Below, in pieces: positions 55,038 to 62,727 of a DNA stretch of 64,000 nt (position 1 is the stretch's first letter; each line of letters starts with the position of its first letter). The DNA is from Chloroflexota bacterium (lineage in GTDB: Bacteria; Chloroflexota; Anaerolineae; Anaerolineales; Villigracilaceae), in the NCBI GenBank assembly GCA_021414245.1, contig JAIOOU010000012.1, positions 1 through 64,000 on the forward strand, in the 5' to 3' direction. The notes beneath the pieces were generated by a model, which worked only from the letters and a program-made list of their open reading frames with translations, did not search any database and was not told the origin of the DNA. The position numbers and the translations under genes are program-made.

Positions 55038-55937
55038 TTAATTCGACCAGGGTCTGCCGTTTGGCCAGGCAAAGAAAATATGTGTTTCCAGGAATTTCAT
55101 ATCCTCATCCGAAAAGGTGTCGGTCGCAGCAATTCTGGCGAAAAGCTCCCGTATTTCCTGCTCGGTGGTCCCCTGGACTTCATAGAAGGTCTTTCCCTTC
55201 GTCAACGCTCTAAGATCATCCGGCCCTTGAGGTTTCCCCAAAATAAAATAGTCGTCTATCTGGCCGTACCACAGCTTATCGGCCAGGGACATTCCCTGCC
55301 CCGGAGTAGAGAAATTGAGCCCCTCATATTTTCCTTTTTCCATCCACTCAATTCCCCCTTTGCCAAAAATGTATTGAATGACGGCTCTCCGGCCTTTTTG
55401 ATCCTCCATGATGCCAACAATAATATAAGCATCGTTCTTGCCTTCAACGCCGAATTCACTTGGGTTCATTTTCAGGATGGTGACCATAAGTTGATTTATG
55501 GCCGCATAATGGTACGGAGCCCCGCCTTTGTCCTTGACGACATTCGGTTCAAGCAACGTTATGTCACTTGACTTTAGTTCACTATACTCAAAATCGGTAT
55601 GGGATGGATCCTGGGCAATTCTTGAATATTTATATTGCGGAAGTGTATGCACCCAATTGGCAATGTTACGGGATTGCACGTCTTCTTTTAATCCCACAAC
55701 TTGAATTTGAAAATCCCGGGCGGGATCCGTTACCCTGACGTATGCAGGTTGAGGAGTTTCTGTTTCCGTTGGCGCTGGAATGGGAGTCGAAGTTTGCGTT
55801 AATGTTGGAGAAATTGCGGGTGTTGAGGATATTGGCGAACTGGTTGGCACATTAATCGCTGGTTGAGCCATGCCGGAACAAGCTGACACAATAAAAACCA
55901 ACGCTATTTCCCTAAAAAGACCCTTATCTCTTCTCAT
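55038..55937 (-). CDS. Predicted lipoprotein of unknown function (cassette gene)
   Basis: A 299-residue predicted lipoprotein. The signal peptide has Cys at the lipobox (FIVSACSG), followed by a Pro/Thr/Ser-rich linker (about 28-65) and a C-terminal globular domain I do not recognise. The ATG at 55937 is used; a frame 12 codons longer exists. Unlike the lipoproteins at 51717, 56267 and 61770, its leader lacks the shared MKIxNIV start. Confidence 0.75.
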   Translation of the reverse strand: MRRDKGLFREIALVFIVSACSGMAQPAINVPTSSPISSTPAISPTLTQTSTPIPAPTETETPQPAYVRVTDPARDFQIQVVGLKEDVQSRNIANWVHTLPQYKYSRIAQDPSHTDFEYSELKSSDITLLEPNVVKDKGGAPYHYAAINQLMVTILKMNPSEFGVEGKNDAYIIVGIMEDQKGRRAVIQYIFGKGGIEWMEKGKYEGLNFSTPGQGMSLADKLWYGQIDDYFILGKPQGPDDLRALTKGKTFYEVQGTTEQEIRELFARIAATDTFSDEDMKFLETHIFFAWPNGRPWSN

Positions 55938-56009
55938 GGGTGGTATTGTACGTCGTATCCTTGACAACTTCAAGCAAAACCGATTCCTCTAAAGTTATTT
56001 TCCACACAA

Positions 56010-56225
56010 TCCAAATCCAATCCTGCCCGGCAGGGTGGGCATCTCGCGAGGCTCGACAACCAGACTCTGCCTGGGAGCAGTATAAACTCGTTGCCAGAAT
56101 GCTCCCAATGTGGAGTCTTTCCCTTTAGGGGACAAGTACCCGCGAAGTGCCCGTAGGGTAAGCGTACTTTGCGAGCGGTACGAAGTCCAAAGGGCAAAAG
56201 TGGTTCGGTGCATGCTTTGTAAGAC
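56010..56225 (-). repeat. Long degenerate attC-like site
   Basis: The minus strand begins GTCTTACAAAGCATGC, a mutated form of GCCTAACAAAGCGTGC in the site at 57608-57706. The interior repeats the CCCGCGAAGTGCCCGTAGGG block and CTCGACAACCAGACTCTGCC. The far core near 56015 is poorly conserved. This also accounts for most of the 329-base gap between genes here. Confidence 0.6.
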
Positions 56226-56266
56226 AGTGTTTTTAAAAGGCGAATTTCCGATTCCTGCCTGAAATT

Positions 56267-57583
56267 TTAAGGCAGTTCAATCCAATAATAAGCGTGAACT
56301 TGACCCAGTAAATGGGTCTCATTTGAGATGAGATCTGGAACTTGTTGTATTTCAAACGTGGAAAGATTCATGAGATAGTAGTTAATATCCTCATTTGATC
56401 TTGAATATATATCTCCGTATGCATTTGATCCGACTTTTTCCTGTGTGTATGCATCATGTCTGATCAGCAAAAAATTACCGTCCGGAGAAGTAAGCAAGAC
56501 AGGCAACCGAGAGGAATTTCCTTTAACAATATTGTAGGTATCCACATTATCTGCGCCTTCCGGCAATGGAGCATGGTTATGAGGCAAATCTGCAAAAGCA
56601 AACAAGGGCTTTCCATCTGAAGAATAAATCCAATATTCAATCGTTTCTGGTTGACCATTTTTATTACGCCATTCGACCAGCCACTTACCATCTGAAAGAG
56701 GTTGGACATCTGGAAATTCATTGTCAGGCATAGGCCTTACAAGAGTAATTTCTTTTATTTCGCCAGTTGCAGGGTTCCCTAAAACGTAGTCGCAATAACG
56801 ACAATCTGGATTCTGTGGTTTCATGGAACCTCCAATGTATTTTCCGCTAGGAGATACAGTGAGGAAATTCTGGATCGTCATTTCCGTACCATCAAGTTTT
56901 GTCCATTTGTGATTTTGAATATTTCCTTGTCCGTGTTTATTTTCCGTTCCCTCACTCCAATAAATGCCATCACGGAATACTGGCTCCAACCTTATGGCGC
57001 CAATAGATGAATTTGTGACTTGAGTTAAGTTGCTGCCATCTGAGTGGATTACAAATATTTGTGGTGTTCCATCCTTTAAGGCAATAAAACCAATCCACTC
57101 TGAACCTGGAAACCAATAAGAATAATCCGACCATGGATTGGTATTAACAACATTCTCGTATAGCAAAACTATTTTTTCAGGTTTTGCTAAATCCATAACA
57201 AATAAATCTGTTTTACCGTTTTCCGTCTTTCGCATGGCGATTTTTTTACCGTCAGGGGAAACCCCAATGCAGTGATACCCATCAAGGAGTAATTTGTTCT
57301 TCTTTGAAGCCATGTCATAGGTGTAAATAATACTTACTCCTTGTCTCCAATCTCCCGCGCCATTTGTTACTTCCCATATTGTTGAACCATTGAAACTTAA
57401 TAGCAAACCGCTTCTTCCGCCCATTGGGGTGGGAGTAAAAGTGGGGGTATGTGTTGGAACTGGGGACGGTGTAAGTGTAGAGGTCGGCATTGCCGTTTCT
57501 GTAGAAACAACTTTAGCCGATGGTGAACAAGAAGTTAGAATAAGAGCGACGAGCAAAACCGTAACAATGTTTGTAATTTTCAT
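56267..57583 (-). CDS. Secreted lipoprotein with TolB/WD40-like repeats (cassette gene)
   Basis: A 438-residue predicted lipoprotein. The signal peptide MKITNIVTVLLVALILTSCS ends at lipobox Cys19. A Pro/Thr-rich linker spans about 30-55, and a propeller-like domain follows, with GVSPDGKKIAMRKTENGKTD and TVSPSGKYIGG. It shares leader and signal with the lipoprotein at 51717. The ATG at 57583 has AAAAAGG upstream; the longer frame crosses the attC. The function is unknown. Confidence 0.82.
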   Translation of the reverse strand: MKITNIVTVLLVALILTSCSPSAKVVSTETAMPTSTLTPSPVPTHTPTFTPTPMGGRSGLLLSFNGSTIWEVTNGAGDWRQGVSIIYTYDMASKKNKLLLDGYHCIGVSPDGKKIAMRKTENGKTDLFVMDLAKPEKIVLLYENVVNTNPWSDYSYWFPGSEWIGFIALKDGTPQIFVIHSDGSNLTQVTNSSIGAIRLEPVFRDGIYWSEGTENKHGQGNIQNHKWTKLDGTEMTIQNFLTVSPSGKYIGGSMKPQNPDCRYCDYVLGNPATGEIKEITLVRPMPDNEFPDVQPLSDGKWLVEWRNKNGQPETIEYWIYSSDGKPLFAFADLPHNHAPLPEGADNVDTYNIVKGNSSRLPVLLTSPDGNFLLIRHDAYTQEKVGSNAYGDIYSRSNEDINYYLMNLSTFEIQQVPDLISNETHLLGQVHAYYWIELP

Positions 57584-57607
57584 TGATACCTTTTTATGTA
57601 AGAAACT

Positions 57608-57706
57608 GCCCAACCATTTGCGTGGACCGGCCTTGGCCGGCTGTGGACTCTGCCCGGGAGTAGAAAAAAACTCAAGCTTGCCCTGGGGGCGCACGCTTTG
57701 TTAGGC
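57608..57706 (-). repeat. attC site, best-conserved copy
   Basis: Perfect cores GCCCAAC (57608-57614) and GTTAGGC (57700-57706) match the RYYYAAC/GTTRRRY consensus. The inner arm segments include GCGTGGACCGG and GGGGGCGCACGC. The middle has CTGTGGACTCTGCCCGGGAG, the reference for the other sites. Length 99 bp. Confidence 0.85.
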
Positions 57707-57740
57707 GGCTTTTGCAGGACGGCATTTCGGTTGGTGATTC

Positions 57741-58331
57741 TTATCTTTTTTCTGTGGCACGTTTGATCTCTCGAATTACCTTTCCAGGGTTTCCTACCAC
57801 TAAGCTATTAGGTGGAATAATTCCATGCGTGACTGACCCTGCACTTACAACTGACCCATCTCCAATAGTTGAGCCAGGTAGGATTACTGCATTTGCGCCT
57901 ACCCAAACATTTTCACCAACTTCAATATTTCTACGAATTTCAATTCCTTCGTAATAAGGTAATGAAATATTTAAATAATCATGATTAGAAGAAATGATTA
58001 CAACATTCATGGCAAAAATACAATTTTTGTGAATGAAAATATCTCCTTTTCCGCCAATCCACAGATTTTGTGCAAAGAAACAAAAATCTTCAATTGTAAT
58101 TTTTCCTGTTGTCGTACTTATGCGAGAACGATTTCGGATAACTACTTTATTTCCAATTTCAATATATTTTCTAGAGTCATTACCTGCCTTAAAATAACAT
58201 TCAGGCTCAATTGTGCAATCATCGCCAATATAAATATTTCTCGAATTAATAATTTTAGTACTTAGCGGAAGAGTTGAGCGCCTTTTCGCTAAGTCGATTC
58301 TAAATACCAACTCTTCAAGGATGCTTGACAT
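57741..58331 (-). CDS. Hexapeptide-repeat acyltransferase (cassette gene)
   Basis: A 196-residue left-handed beta-helix acyltransferase of the maltose/galactoside O-acetyltransferase type. Hexapeptide repeats run from about 28 to 180. A catalytic His candidate is in ISSNHDYL, and VGENVWVGANAVILPGSTIG is typical. It O-acetylates a sugar or similar group. It is the last gene of a four-gene cassette and is followed closely by the well-conserved attC. Confidence 0.9.
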   Translation of the reverse strand: MSSILEELVFRIDLAKRRSTLPLSTKIINSRNIYIGDDCTIEPECYFKAGNDSRKYIEIGNKVVIRNRSRISTTTGKITIEDFCFFAQNLWIGGKGDIFIHKNCIFAMNVVIISSNHDYLNISLPYYEGIEIRRNIEVGENVWVGANAVILPGSTIGDGSVVSAGSVTHGIIPPNSLVVGNPGKVIREIKRATEKR

Positions 58332-58358
58332 AAGGCAGCGTACAAAAAATGAGAAACT

Positions 58359-58892
58359 CTATTGCTTGAAAGACAAAAATAAGAAAAATGCAGTCTCTAT
58401 TATTCCTGCAAGAATATACGCAATAAATATTCCAAGAATTAGATTCCGAATTCTTGGCTTGAAAATTGATCCTGGAGGAGATGCTAGCTGTGATTTTATA
58501 TCGTTTTGCACATCAAAATCATCATTTATAGCTCTTGCCAAACGGTCATCTAGAAAATCTTTTTCCAGCGTTACTCCAAGTTTTTTTTCAATGTAAAGCA
58601 ATCGGGAATCCGCTCTAGTATAGTAAATAAAATCACGTTTTATTATTAAATATGCCATCAAAGCAATAATTGTGCCAAACGCTGGCATAAATGATAGCAA
58701 AGCATATTGAGTCGAGTCTAATGATGGTGTGCCAATCGCAGAAATTGGGCCGGCTCCTAACAGGAGTGACAATACCCATGTGTAGTGTTGCACTTCTGTC
58801 CAAATAGCGGTATGGCGCATTCTAAAATCATCTGATTGAATTTCGTAGTATTGGAGAAGATTTTCGGGTTTAGTAAAAATATTTTTTTTCAT
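58359..58892 (-). CDS. Two-TM membrane protein of unknown function (cassette gene)
   Basis: A 177-residue protein. A soluble N-terminal 35 residues are followed by two membrane segments (about 33-50 and 65-85), a cytoplasmic helical part and a third hydrophobic stretch at the C-terminus (about 150-172). I do not recognise it. It lies 27 bases upstream of the acyltransferase gene with no attC between, so both belong to one cassette. Confidence 0.75.
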   Translation of the reverse strand: MKKNIFTKPENLLQYYEIQSDDFRMRHTAIWTEVQHYTWVLSLLLGAGPISAIGTPSLDSTQYALLSFMPAFGTIIALMAYLIIKRDFIYYTRADSRLLYIEKKLGVTLEKDFLDDRLARAINDDFDVQNDIKSQLASPPGSIFKPRIRNLILGIFIAYILAGIIETAFFLFLSFKQ

Positions 58893-58922
58893 ATTGAAAC
58901 CTTTTTTGATTTGATACTTGAC

Positions 58923-59603
58923 CTAATAAGAAACTCGCTTTTCAATCCACTTCATAAATTCTCTTACTTCAAAGAATTGCTTCACCCTGGGTGGGCACTC
59001 AGTCTTTCCAAATTTGGCTTGAGACCAAGAGGCTAATATAGGTGTCACATTTGCTTGTAAAGACGCTTCAATATCATGATCGGTGTCTCCAACATAAATA
59101 ACAGAGTTGTTTTTATATCCCCAGGTTTTTGTAATTTCGGTAATAGACCTTGCCTTATTGGAATTCCATTCCGAACCAGTCTTTATACAGTCAAAATAAG
59201 TTTCAATATTAACATGGTCTATGATTAGTGATGAATGTTTTTCGCCCCTGCCCGTTGCAATACCTAACGAAATATGTTTGCTTTTTAGAAATTTTACAAC
59301 GTCTAATATGCCGTCAAATAAATTTATTGAGTCTAGGTGCTCTTTTTCATATTGATAAAACGCAACAAGGCATTGGTCCCATTGTTCGGGAGCGATTTTT
59401 TTTATAACGCCTATCTCGTTTGGACCAAGTAAAGATTTCAATTTTTCTTCAGATATTTCCTGCTGTGTAACTAGTTTTATAGCATATTTATACGCGGAAA
59501 CAAATAACCTCACTGTATCTACAAGTGTGCCGTCTAAATCGAAAATGACCCCATACAAAGAACCTGGTTCATCAACAATTTGAGGAGTTTTTAACTGGTT
59601 CAT
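58923..59603 (-). CDS. HAD-like phosphatase (cassette gene)
   Basis: A 226-residue haloacid-dehalogenase-type phosphatase, phosphoglycolate-phosphatase subfamily. Motif I is VIFDLDGTLVDT (about 19-30), motif II is GIATGRGEK and motif IV is IYVGDTDHDIEAS. It hydrolyses a phosphate ester; the substrate is unknown. It starts 14 bases after the methyltransferase gene and is visibly AT-rich. Part of the four-gene cassette. Confidence 0.9.
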   Translation of the reverse strand: MNQLKTPQIVDEPGSLYGVIFDLDGTLVDTVRLFVSAYKYAIKLVTQQEISEEKLKSLLGPNEIGVIKKIAPEQWDQCLVAFYQYEKEHLDSINLFDGILDVVKFLKSKHISLGIATGRGEKHSSLIIDHVNIETYFDCIKTGSEWNSNKARSITEITKTWGYKNNSVIYVGDTDHDIEASLQANVTPILASWSQAKFGKTECPPRVKQFFEVREFMKWIEKRVSY

Positions 59604-59617
59604 GATTTGTTTTTATT

Positions 59618-60349
59618 CTAACCGTTTTTCTTTGCTACTAATAAGGAGTAATGCCTGATATATGTTATTTCATCATTATTTTCAGACAGCTGGAACTCAT
59701 CTATTCCTAACAAGTTTTTTACTCTCTTGTCTATGGATTCGTTGTCAATATTGCGAACACCACAAAAGTCAGACCGGGTCTCCTTTACGGGAAATTTCTG
59801 TAATTGCACCTGTGCAACTTTAAAATTAGCCTTAGTAACGATTTCTTCTAATTCATCACAACATAGGAAATAACAGGGGTTCCCTTCGACAGTCATAAAC
59901 TCAGTAAGGCTTTTTGAATATATTTTGTCAGGCGATGCAATTTGATGCAAGACAATATTTCCATTGGTTTTAAGTACTCTGTGCATTTCGGATAGCGCAG
60001 AGCTCATTAAATTGGGGTGATTGTATTGAAGAAACTGACGGCATGTGACTAAATCGAATGCGTCATTTGAAAACGGTAAATCAAATGCTGTTCCAAGAAC
60101 TGTCGACATACCTTTGTTTTGTGCTTCCAAGAGCATTTTTTTATTTATGTCGATTCCAGTTACATTTGCGCCTTTTCCTAAAAAAATCTTGCCGAAATTT
60201 CCAGTTCCAGTCGCAACATCAAGTACAAATGAAGAATTAAGATTTTTGAAATTTTCGGTCAACTCTTTTTCAATGGATAAATTATTTGCTAGGGCAGAAT
60301 ATTTGTCATAGCGTCCTGTAAGTTTATCAAAATGTTTGACAATGTCCAT
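59618..60349 (-). CDS. Class I SAM-dependent methyltransferase (cassette gene)
   Basis: A 243-residue methyltransferase. Motif I is VLDVATGTGNFG (about 38-49), with later motifs FDLVTCRQFLQ and VLKTNGNIVLHQ. It resembles UbiE/Methyltransf_11 proteins acting on small molecules; the acceptor is unknown. First gene of the four-gene cassette; AAGGTGG precedes its ATG, close to the attC core. Confidence 0.9.
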   Translation of the reverse strand: MDIVKHFDKLTGRYDKYSALANNLSIEKELTENFKNLNSSFVLDVATGTGNFGKIFLGKGANVTGIDINKKMLLEAQNKGMSTVLGTAFDLPFSNDAFDLVTCRQFLQYNHPNLMSSALSEMHRVLKTNGNIVLHQIASPDKIYSKSLTEFMTVEGNPCYFLCCDELEEIVTKANFKVAQVQLQKFPVKETRSDFCGVRNIDNESIDKRVKNLLGIDEFQLSENNDEITYIRHYSLLVAKKNG

Positions 60350-60373
60350 TTAAACCACCTTAACAACCTGGCT

Positions 60374-60515
60374 GCCCAACGGTTTGCGGTACTTGGCTTG
60401 TGGGTGGGCTGCTGAAAATGCCGCAGATTGGGCGACCGAGCGTCCAGCGAGCATCGCCCAGAACAAACGCGTTGGCGTTTGTCATCCCCAGCGTCCAGTG
60501 CACGCTGTGTTGGCA
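60374..60515 (-). repeat. attC site
   Basis: The left core GCCCAAC (60374-60380) is perfect and the right core GTTGGCA (60509-60515) is degenerate. Both sides carry a GGTTTGCG / GTGCACGCTG segment, as in the site at 61547. Length about 142 bp. It follows the PIN-domain gene by nine bases. Confidence 0.75.
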
Positions 60516-60524
60516 CGCTTTGGG

Positions 60525-61517
60525 TCAGAAAGGTAGCTCATCAGGCCCGGGCGCGCTGGGTAAATCACTACTCATGATGCTAAACAATTGAACAAGATTT
60601 GCTTGATTTAATTTTGACTCTTTTCCAGCCACCACTTTCGATATAAAATCATTCACATCAGGATCGCTGATAATCCAATGAACTTGATTGTTGGTGATTG
60701 CGGCATCAATGATTGCATTTACTTGGGCAATTGTAAAATCCGAATGCTTATTTAGCTTGCCAATCACGATATGTGTTTCAACAAATGAGGAGCTGTTAGC
60801 TAGACTTTGAATATCTGAGTCTTTCTCTGTCTCACTTGCTAAAGAGATTTTCGGAAAATGCTCCTTGAAAAATTCAGAAAGACTTCGGAAGAAGACAATT
60901 TCAGATTTCTTGCGAGTTTTCCATTCCTGAAATAGGTATGTATTGAATACGTTTGCGTCAATTGGGGATGCATAATCTTTATCGTCAGTAAGGAAGTACA
61001 GATTATCACCATTTGGGATACTTTCGAGAAGAGCTTCCCAGTTTAATGCATCACCCAATGACCCATTTTTTCCTGGTGGGTTGCCAATAGCTAATCTGTT
61101 TCGGGCAAGTTCATTAATAGCTTTATTTTCTGGAATGGCGATTCCATTTTCAAAAAGATCATGGATAACTTTGTCAGCCTTCAAATTTTCAGCCTGAATG
61201 TCCTCAATGGCTTTTTTTATCAGTTCAGCATGAAGTTTTGAGTAATTGCGTTGTAGCTGGCGGAGATTCTCATACTCATCATACTCTTTGCAGAATTGCG
61301 GAAATCTTAAGTCCAATTTTTGCTCCCGGAGTTGTTTTAGTGCGTCCGCAATTTTGTTGTCTCGATTGCGGCGAAATTCTTGGGCAACTTGCTCAGGAAG
61401 GTAGAGTTTGGTTTTGCCTTGCTGCAATAGAAGACTTAGCTTATTTAGCTCTTCTAAGTCATCATTGGAGAAATGATAGAAGGAGAGAAAAATGTTAGTG
61501 TCAATGAAGATGTTCAT
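60525..61517 (-). CDS. PIN-domain protein, DUF4935-like (cassette gene)
   Basis: A 330-residue protein. An N-terminal PIN-like nuclease domain starts MNIFIDTNIFLSFYHF with the first acidic residue Asp6, and has DKVIHDLF and YFLTDDKDYASP for later acidic positions. A C-terminal region of about 130 residues is of unknown type. PIN proteins cleave RNA and include toxins; no small antitoxin gene is visible beside it. It shares part of the leader with the neighbouring lipoprotein cassettes. Confidence 0.85.
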   Translation of the reverse strand: MNIFIDTNIFLSFYHFSNDDLEELNKLSLLLQQGKTKLYLPEQVAQEFRRNRDNKIADALKQLREQKLDLRFPQFCKEYDEYENLRQLQRNYSKLHAELIKKAIEDIQAENLKADKVIHDLFENGIAIPENKAINELARNRLAIGNPPGKNGSLGDALNWEALLESIPNGDNLYFLTDDKDYASPIDANVFNTYLFQEWKTRKKSEIVFFRSLSEFFKEHFPKISLASETEKDSDIQSLANSSSFVETHIVIGKLNKHSDFTIAQVNAIIDAAITNNQVHWIISDPDVNDFISKVVAGKESKLNQANLVQLFSIMSSDLPSAPGPDELPF

Positions 61518-61546
61518 TTTCTTAATCCATTATTATGCAAAGAGCG

Positions 61547-61676
61547 TGCCAACGGTTTGCGTTACTTGCTGGTGGGCGGGCGTGGACAATGCTCATAATA
61601 GTGGGAAATGCCTAAGCCAGTAAAATGCTTGAAAATGCCGGAGAATCCCACCAGTCAAGTGCACGCTGTGTTGGGC
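61547..61676 (-). repeat. attC site
   Basis: The right core GTTGGGC (61670-61676) is perfect and the left core TGCCAAC (61547-61553) has one mismatch. The arms GCTGGTGGG (61568-61576) and CCCACCAG (61647-61654) are complementary, and the outer segments GGTTTGCG and GTGCACGCTGT flank them. Length 130 bp, normal for attC. Confidence 0.8.
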
Positions 61677-61769
61677 AGTGCTTGACCTAAGAGCCATGTT
61701 TGCAATTTAGAGACTCTGACTTAATGCTTGGGTTAATTTCCTTATTCTACTATTTCCTGGCACATATGA

Positions 61770-62531
61770 TCACTCGTCCCAGAATGGGGCTGAACCTTGA
61801 ACCCTGATGCTAACGGCAGGGAGGACAGGAAGTCCGTTAATTTGTGGTAGGTCATGGGGATCACCTGTTAGTATAAACTTACGCACCTTTTCATCCCAAT
61901 TTGTTTTTTTCCAAAGCGGGGCAAAAAGATTAATATAGCCAAACATGGGACTAAGAGCATCAGGATTCATGCCAGAATCTAATATGACAGTGACTTCAAC
62001 ATTCGGTTGACCTTGCACCACGACGTCTTCTACAGACCACTCAACGTCATGTTTGATGATTTCCTCACGGGGGTAATAATCGATCTCTGAATTAGGATTT
62101 CCATTTGGAAGCCAAGTCGTCGAAAGATACGTTATATCTCGATGTGCCCAATATGCTGGCACTAAAAAATCAACATCCCCATCTTTAATGATAAAACTCG
62201 CATAAATTCTCGTTATATTGTCTGGGGCCGTTAATACTTCATAAATCGGTTTGCTTAAATCCATTGTGCCGATAAATTTGAAGAAACCCCTCTTATTTTC
62301 GCTCAGAGGAAAATCATTTTCAGAATGAGCCAAAAAGTCTGCATTACTCGGTTTAGTTTCTGTGGGAGTGATTATGATTTTTGTAGGCGATAGTGTTGAA
62401 GAAGGAGATGAAATAGTTATTGTAACGAGTGGAGCAGACGGTTTGGTTGGAGAAACAACCGTTGTGGTTGAGGAACAAGCGGAAAAGATCAAAATGCCAA
62501 GCAAGATTGCGACAATGTTCTTAGTTTTCAT
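61770..62531 (-). CDS. Predicted lipoprotein (first cassette of the array)
   Basis: A 253-residue predicted lipoprotein. The signal peptide MKTKNIVAILLGILIFSAC ends at lipobox Cys19, followed by a Ser/Thr/Pro-rich linker (about 25-60) and a C-terminal domain I do not recognise. As the gene nearest the attI-like site it would be the most recently inserted or best expressed cassette, by the usual integron logic. Its leader matches that of the lipoproteins at 56267 and 51717. Confidence 0.8.
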   Translation of the reverse strand: MKTKNIVAILLGILIFSACSSTTTVVSPTKPSAPLVTITISSPSSTLSPTKIIITPTETKPSNADFLAHSENDFPLSENKRGFFKFIGTMDLSKPIYEVLTAPDNITRIYASFIIKDGDVDFLVPAYWAHRDITYLSTTWLPNGNPNSEIDYYPREEIIKHDVEWSVEDVVVQGQPNVEVTVILDSGMNPDALSPMFGYINLFAPLWKKTNWDEKVRKFILTGDPHDLPQINGLPVLPAVSIRVQGSAPFWDE

Positions 62532-62555
62532 TCATACCTTATTATGCAAGGAACT

Positions 62556-62632
62556 GCCCAACTATGGTTTATGCAGTCGCTGTATAACACCCCCTGGCGG
62601 GTGTTTATATAGCCCACAGGCTGTATAATGCC
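62556..62632 (-). other. Second attI-like site without integrase
   Basis: GCCCAACTATG at 62556-62566 resembles GCCTAACTATG beside intI (493-503). Next come GCTGTATAACA (62579-62589; same 11-mer at 560-570), a hairpin AACACCC/GGGTGTT (62586-62605) and GGCTGTATAATGCC (62619-62632), the exact reverse complement of the 14-mer at 587-600. It closes the cassette array. The next gene on the right is an EamA transporter, so an integrase has been lost or was never here. Confidence 0.6.
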
Positions 62633-62727
62633 TTATAGATTACCTAACTTCATTATAAAGGTGCGATTGGAAAGGGGCAAGACTCGTTGGAAAATACCTT
62701 GAAAACCACTCAGGAACCCTCCCAGTT

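Larger units (their letters stand above)
51488..62562 (-). mobile_element. Integron cassette array without adjacent integrase
   Basis: Ten or more genes, nearly all on the minus strand, are separated by attC-like sites with GCCCAAC/GTTGGGC-type cores and a shared central segment. The genes are diverse, and those between 56 and 62 kb are visibly more AT-rich than the flanks, as in cassette arrays. The right end holds an attI-like sequence resembling that of intI at the left edge. No integrase follows on the right. Best sites: 57608-57706, 60374-60515, 61547-61676 and 53979-54069. Confidence 0.8.
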
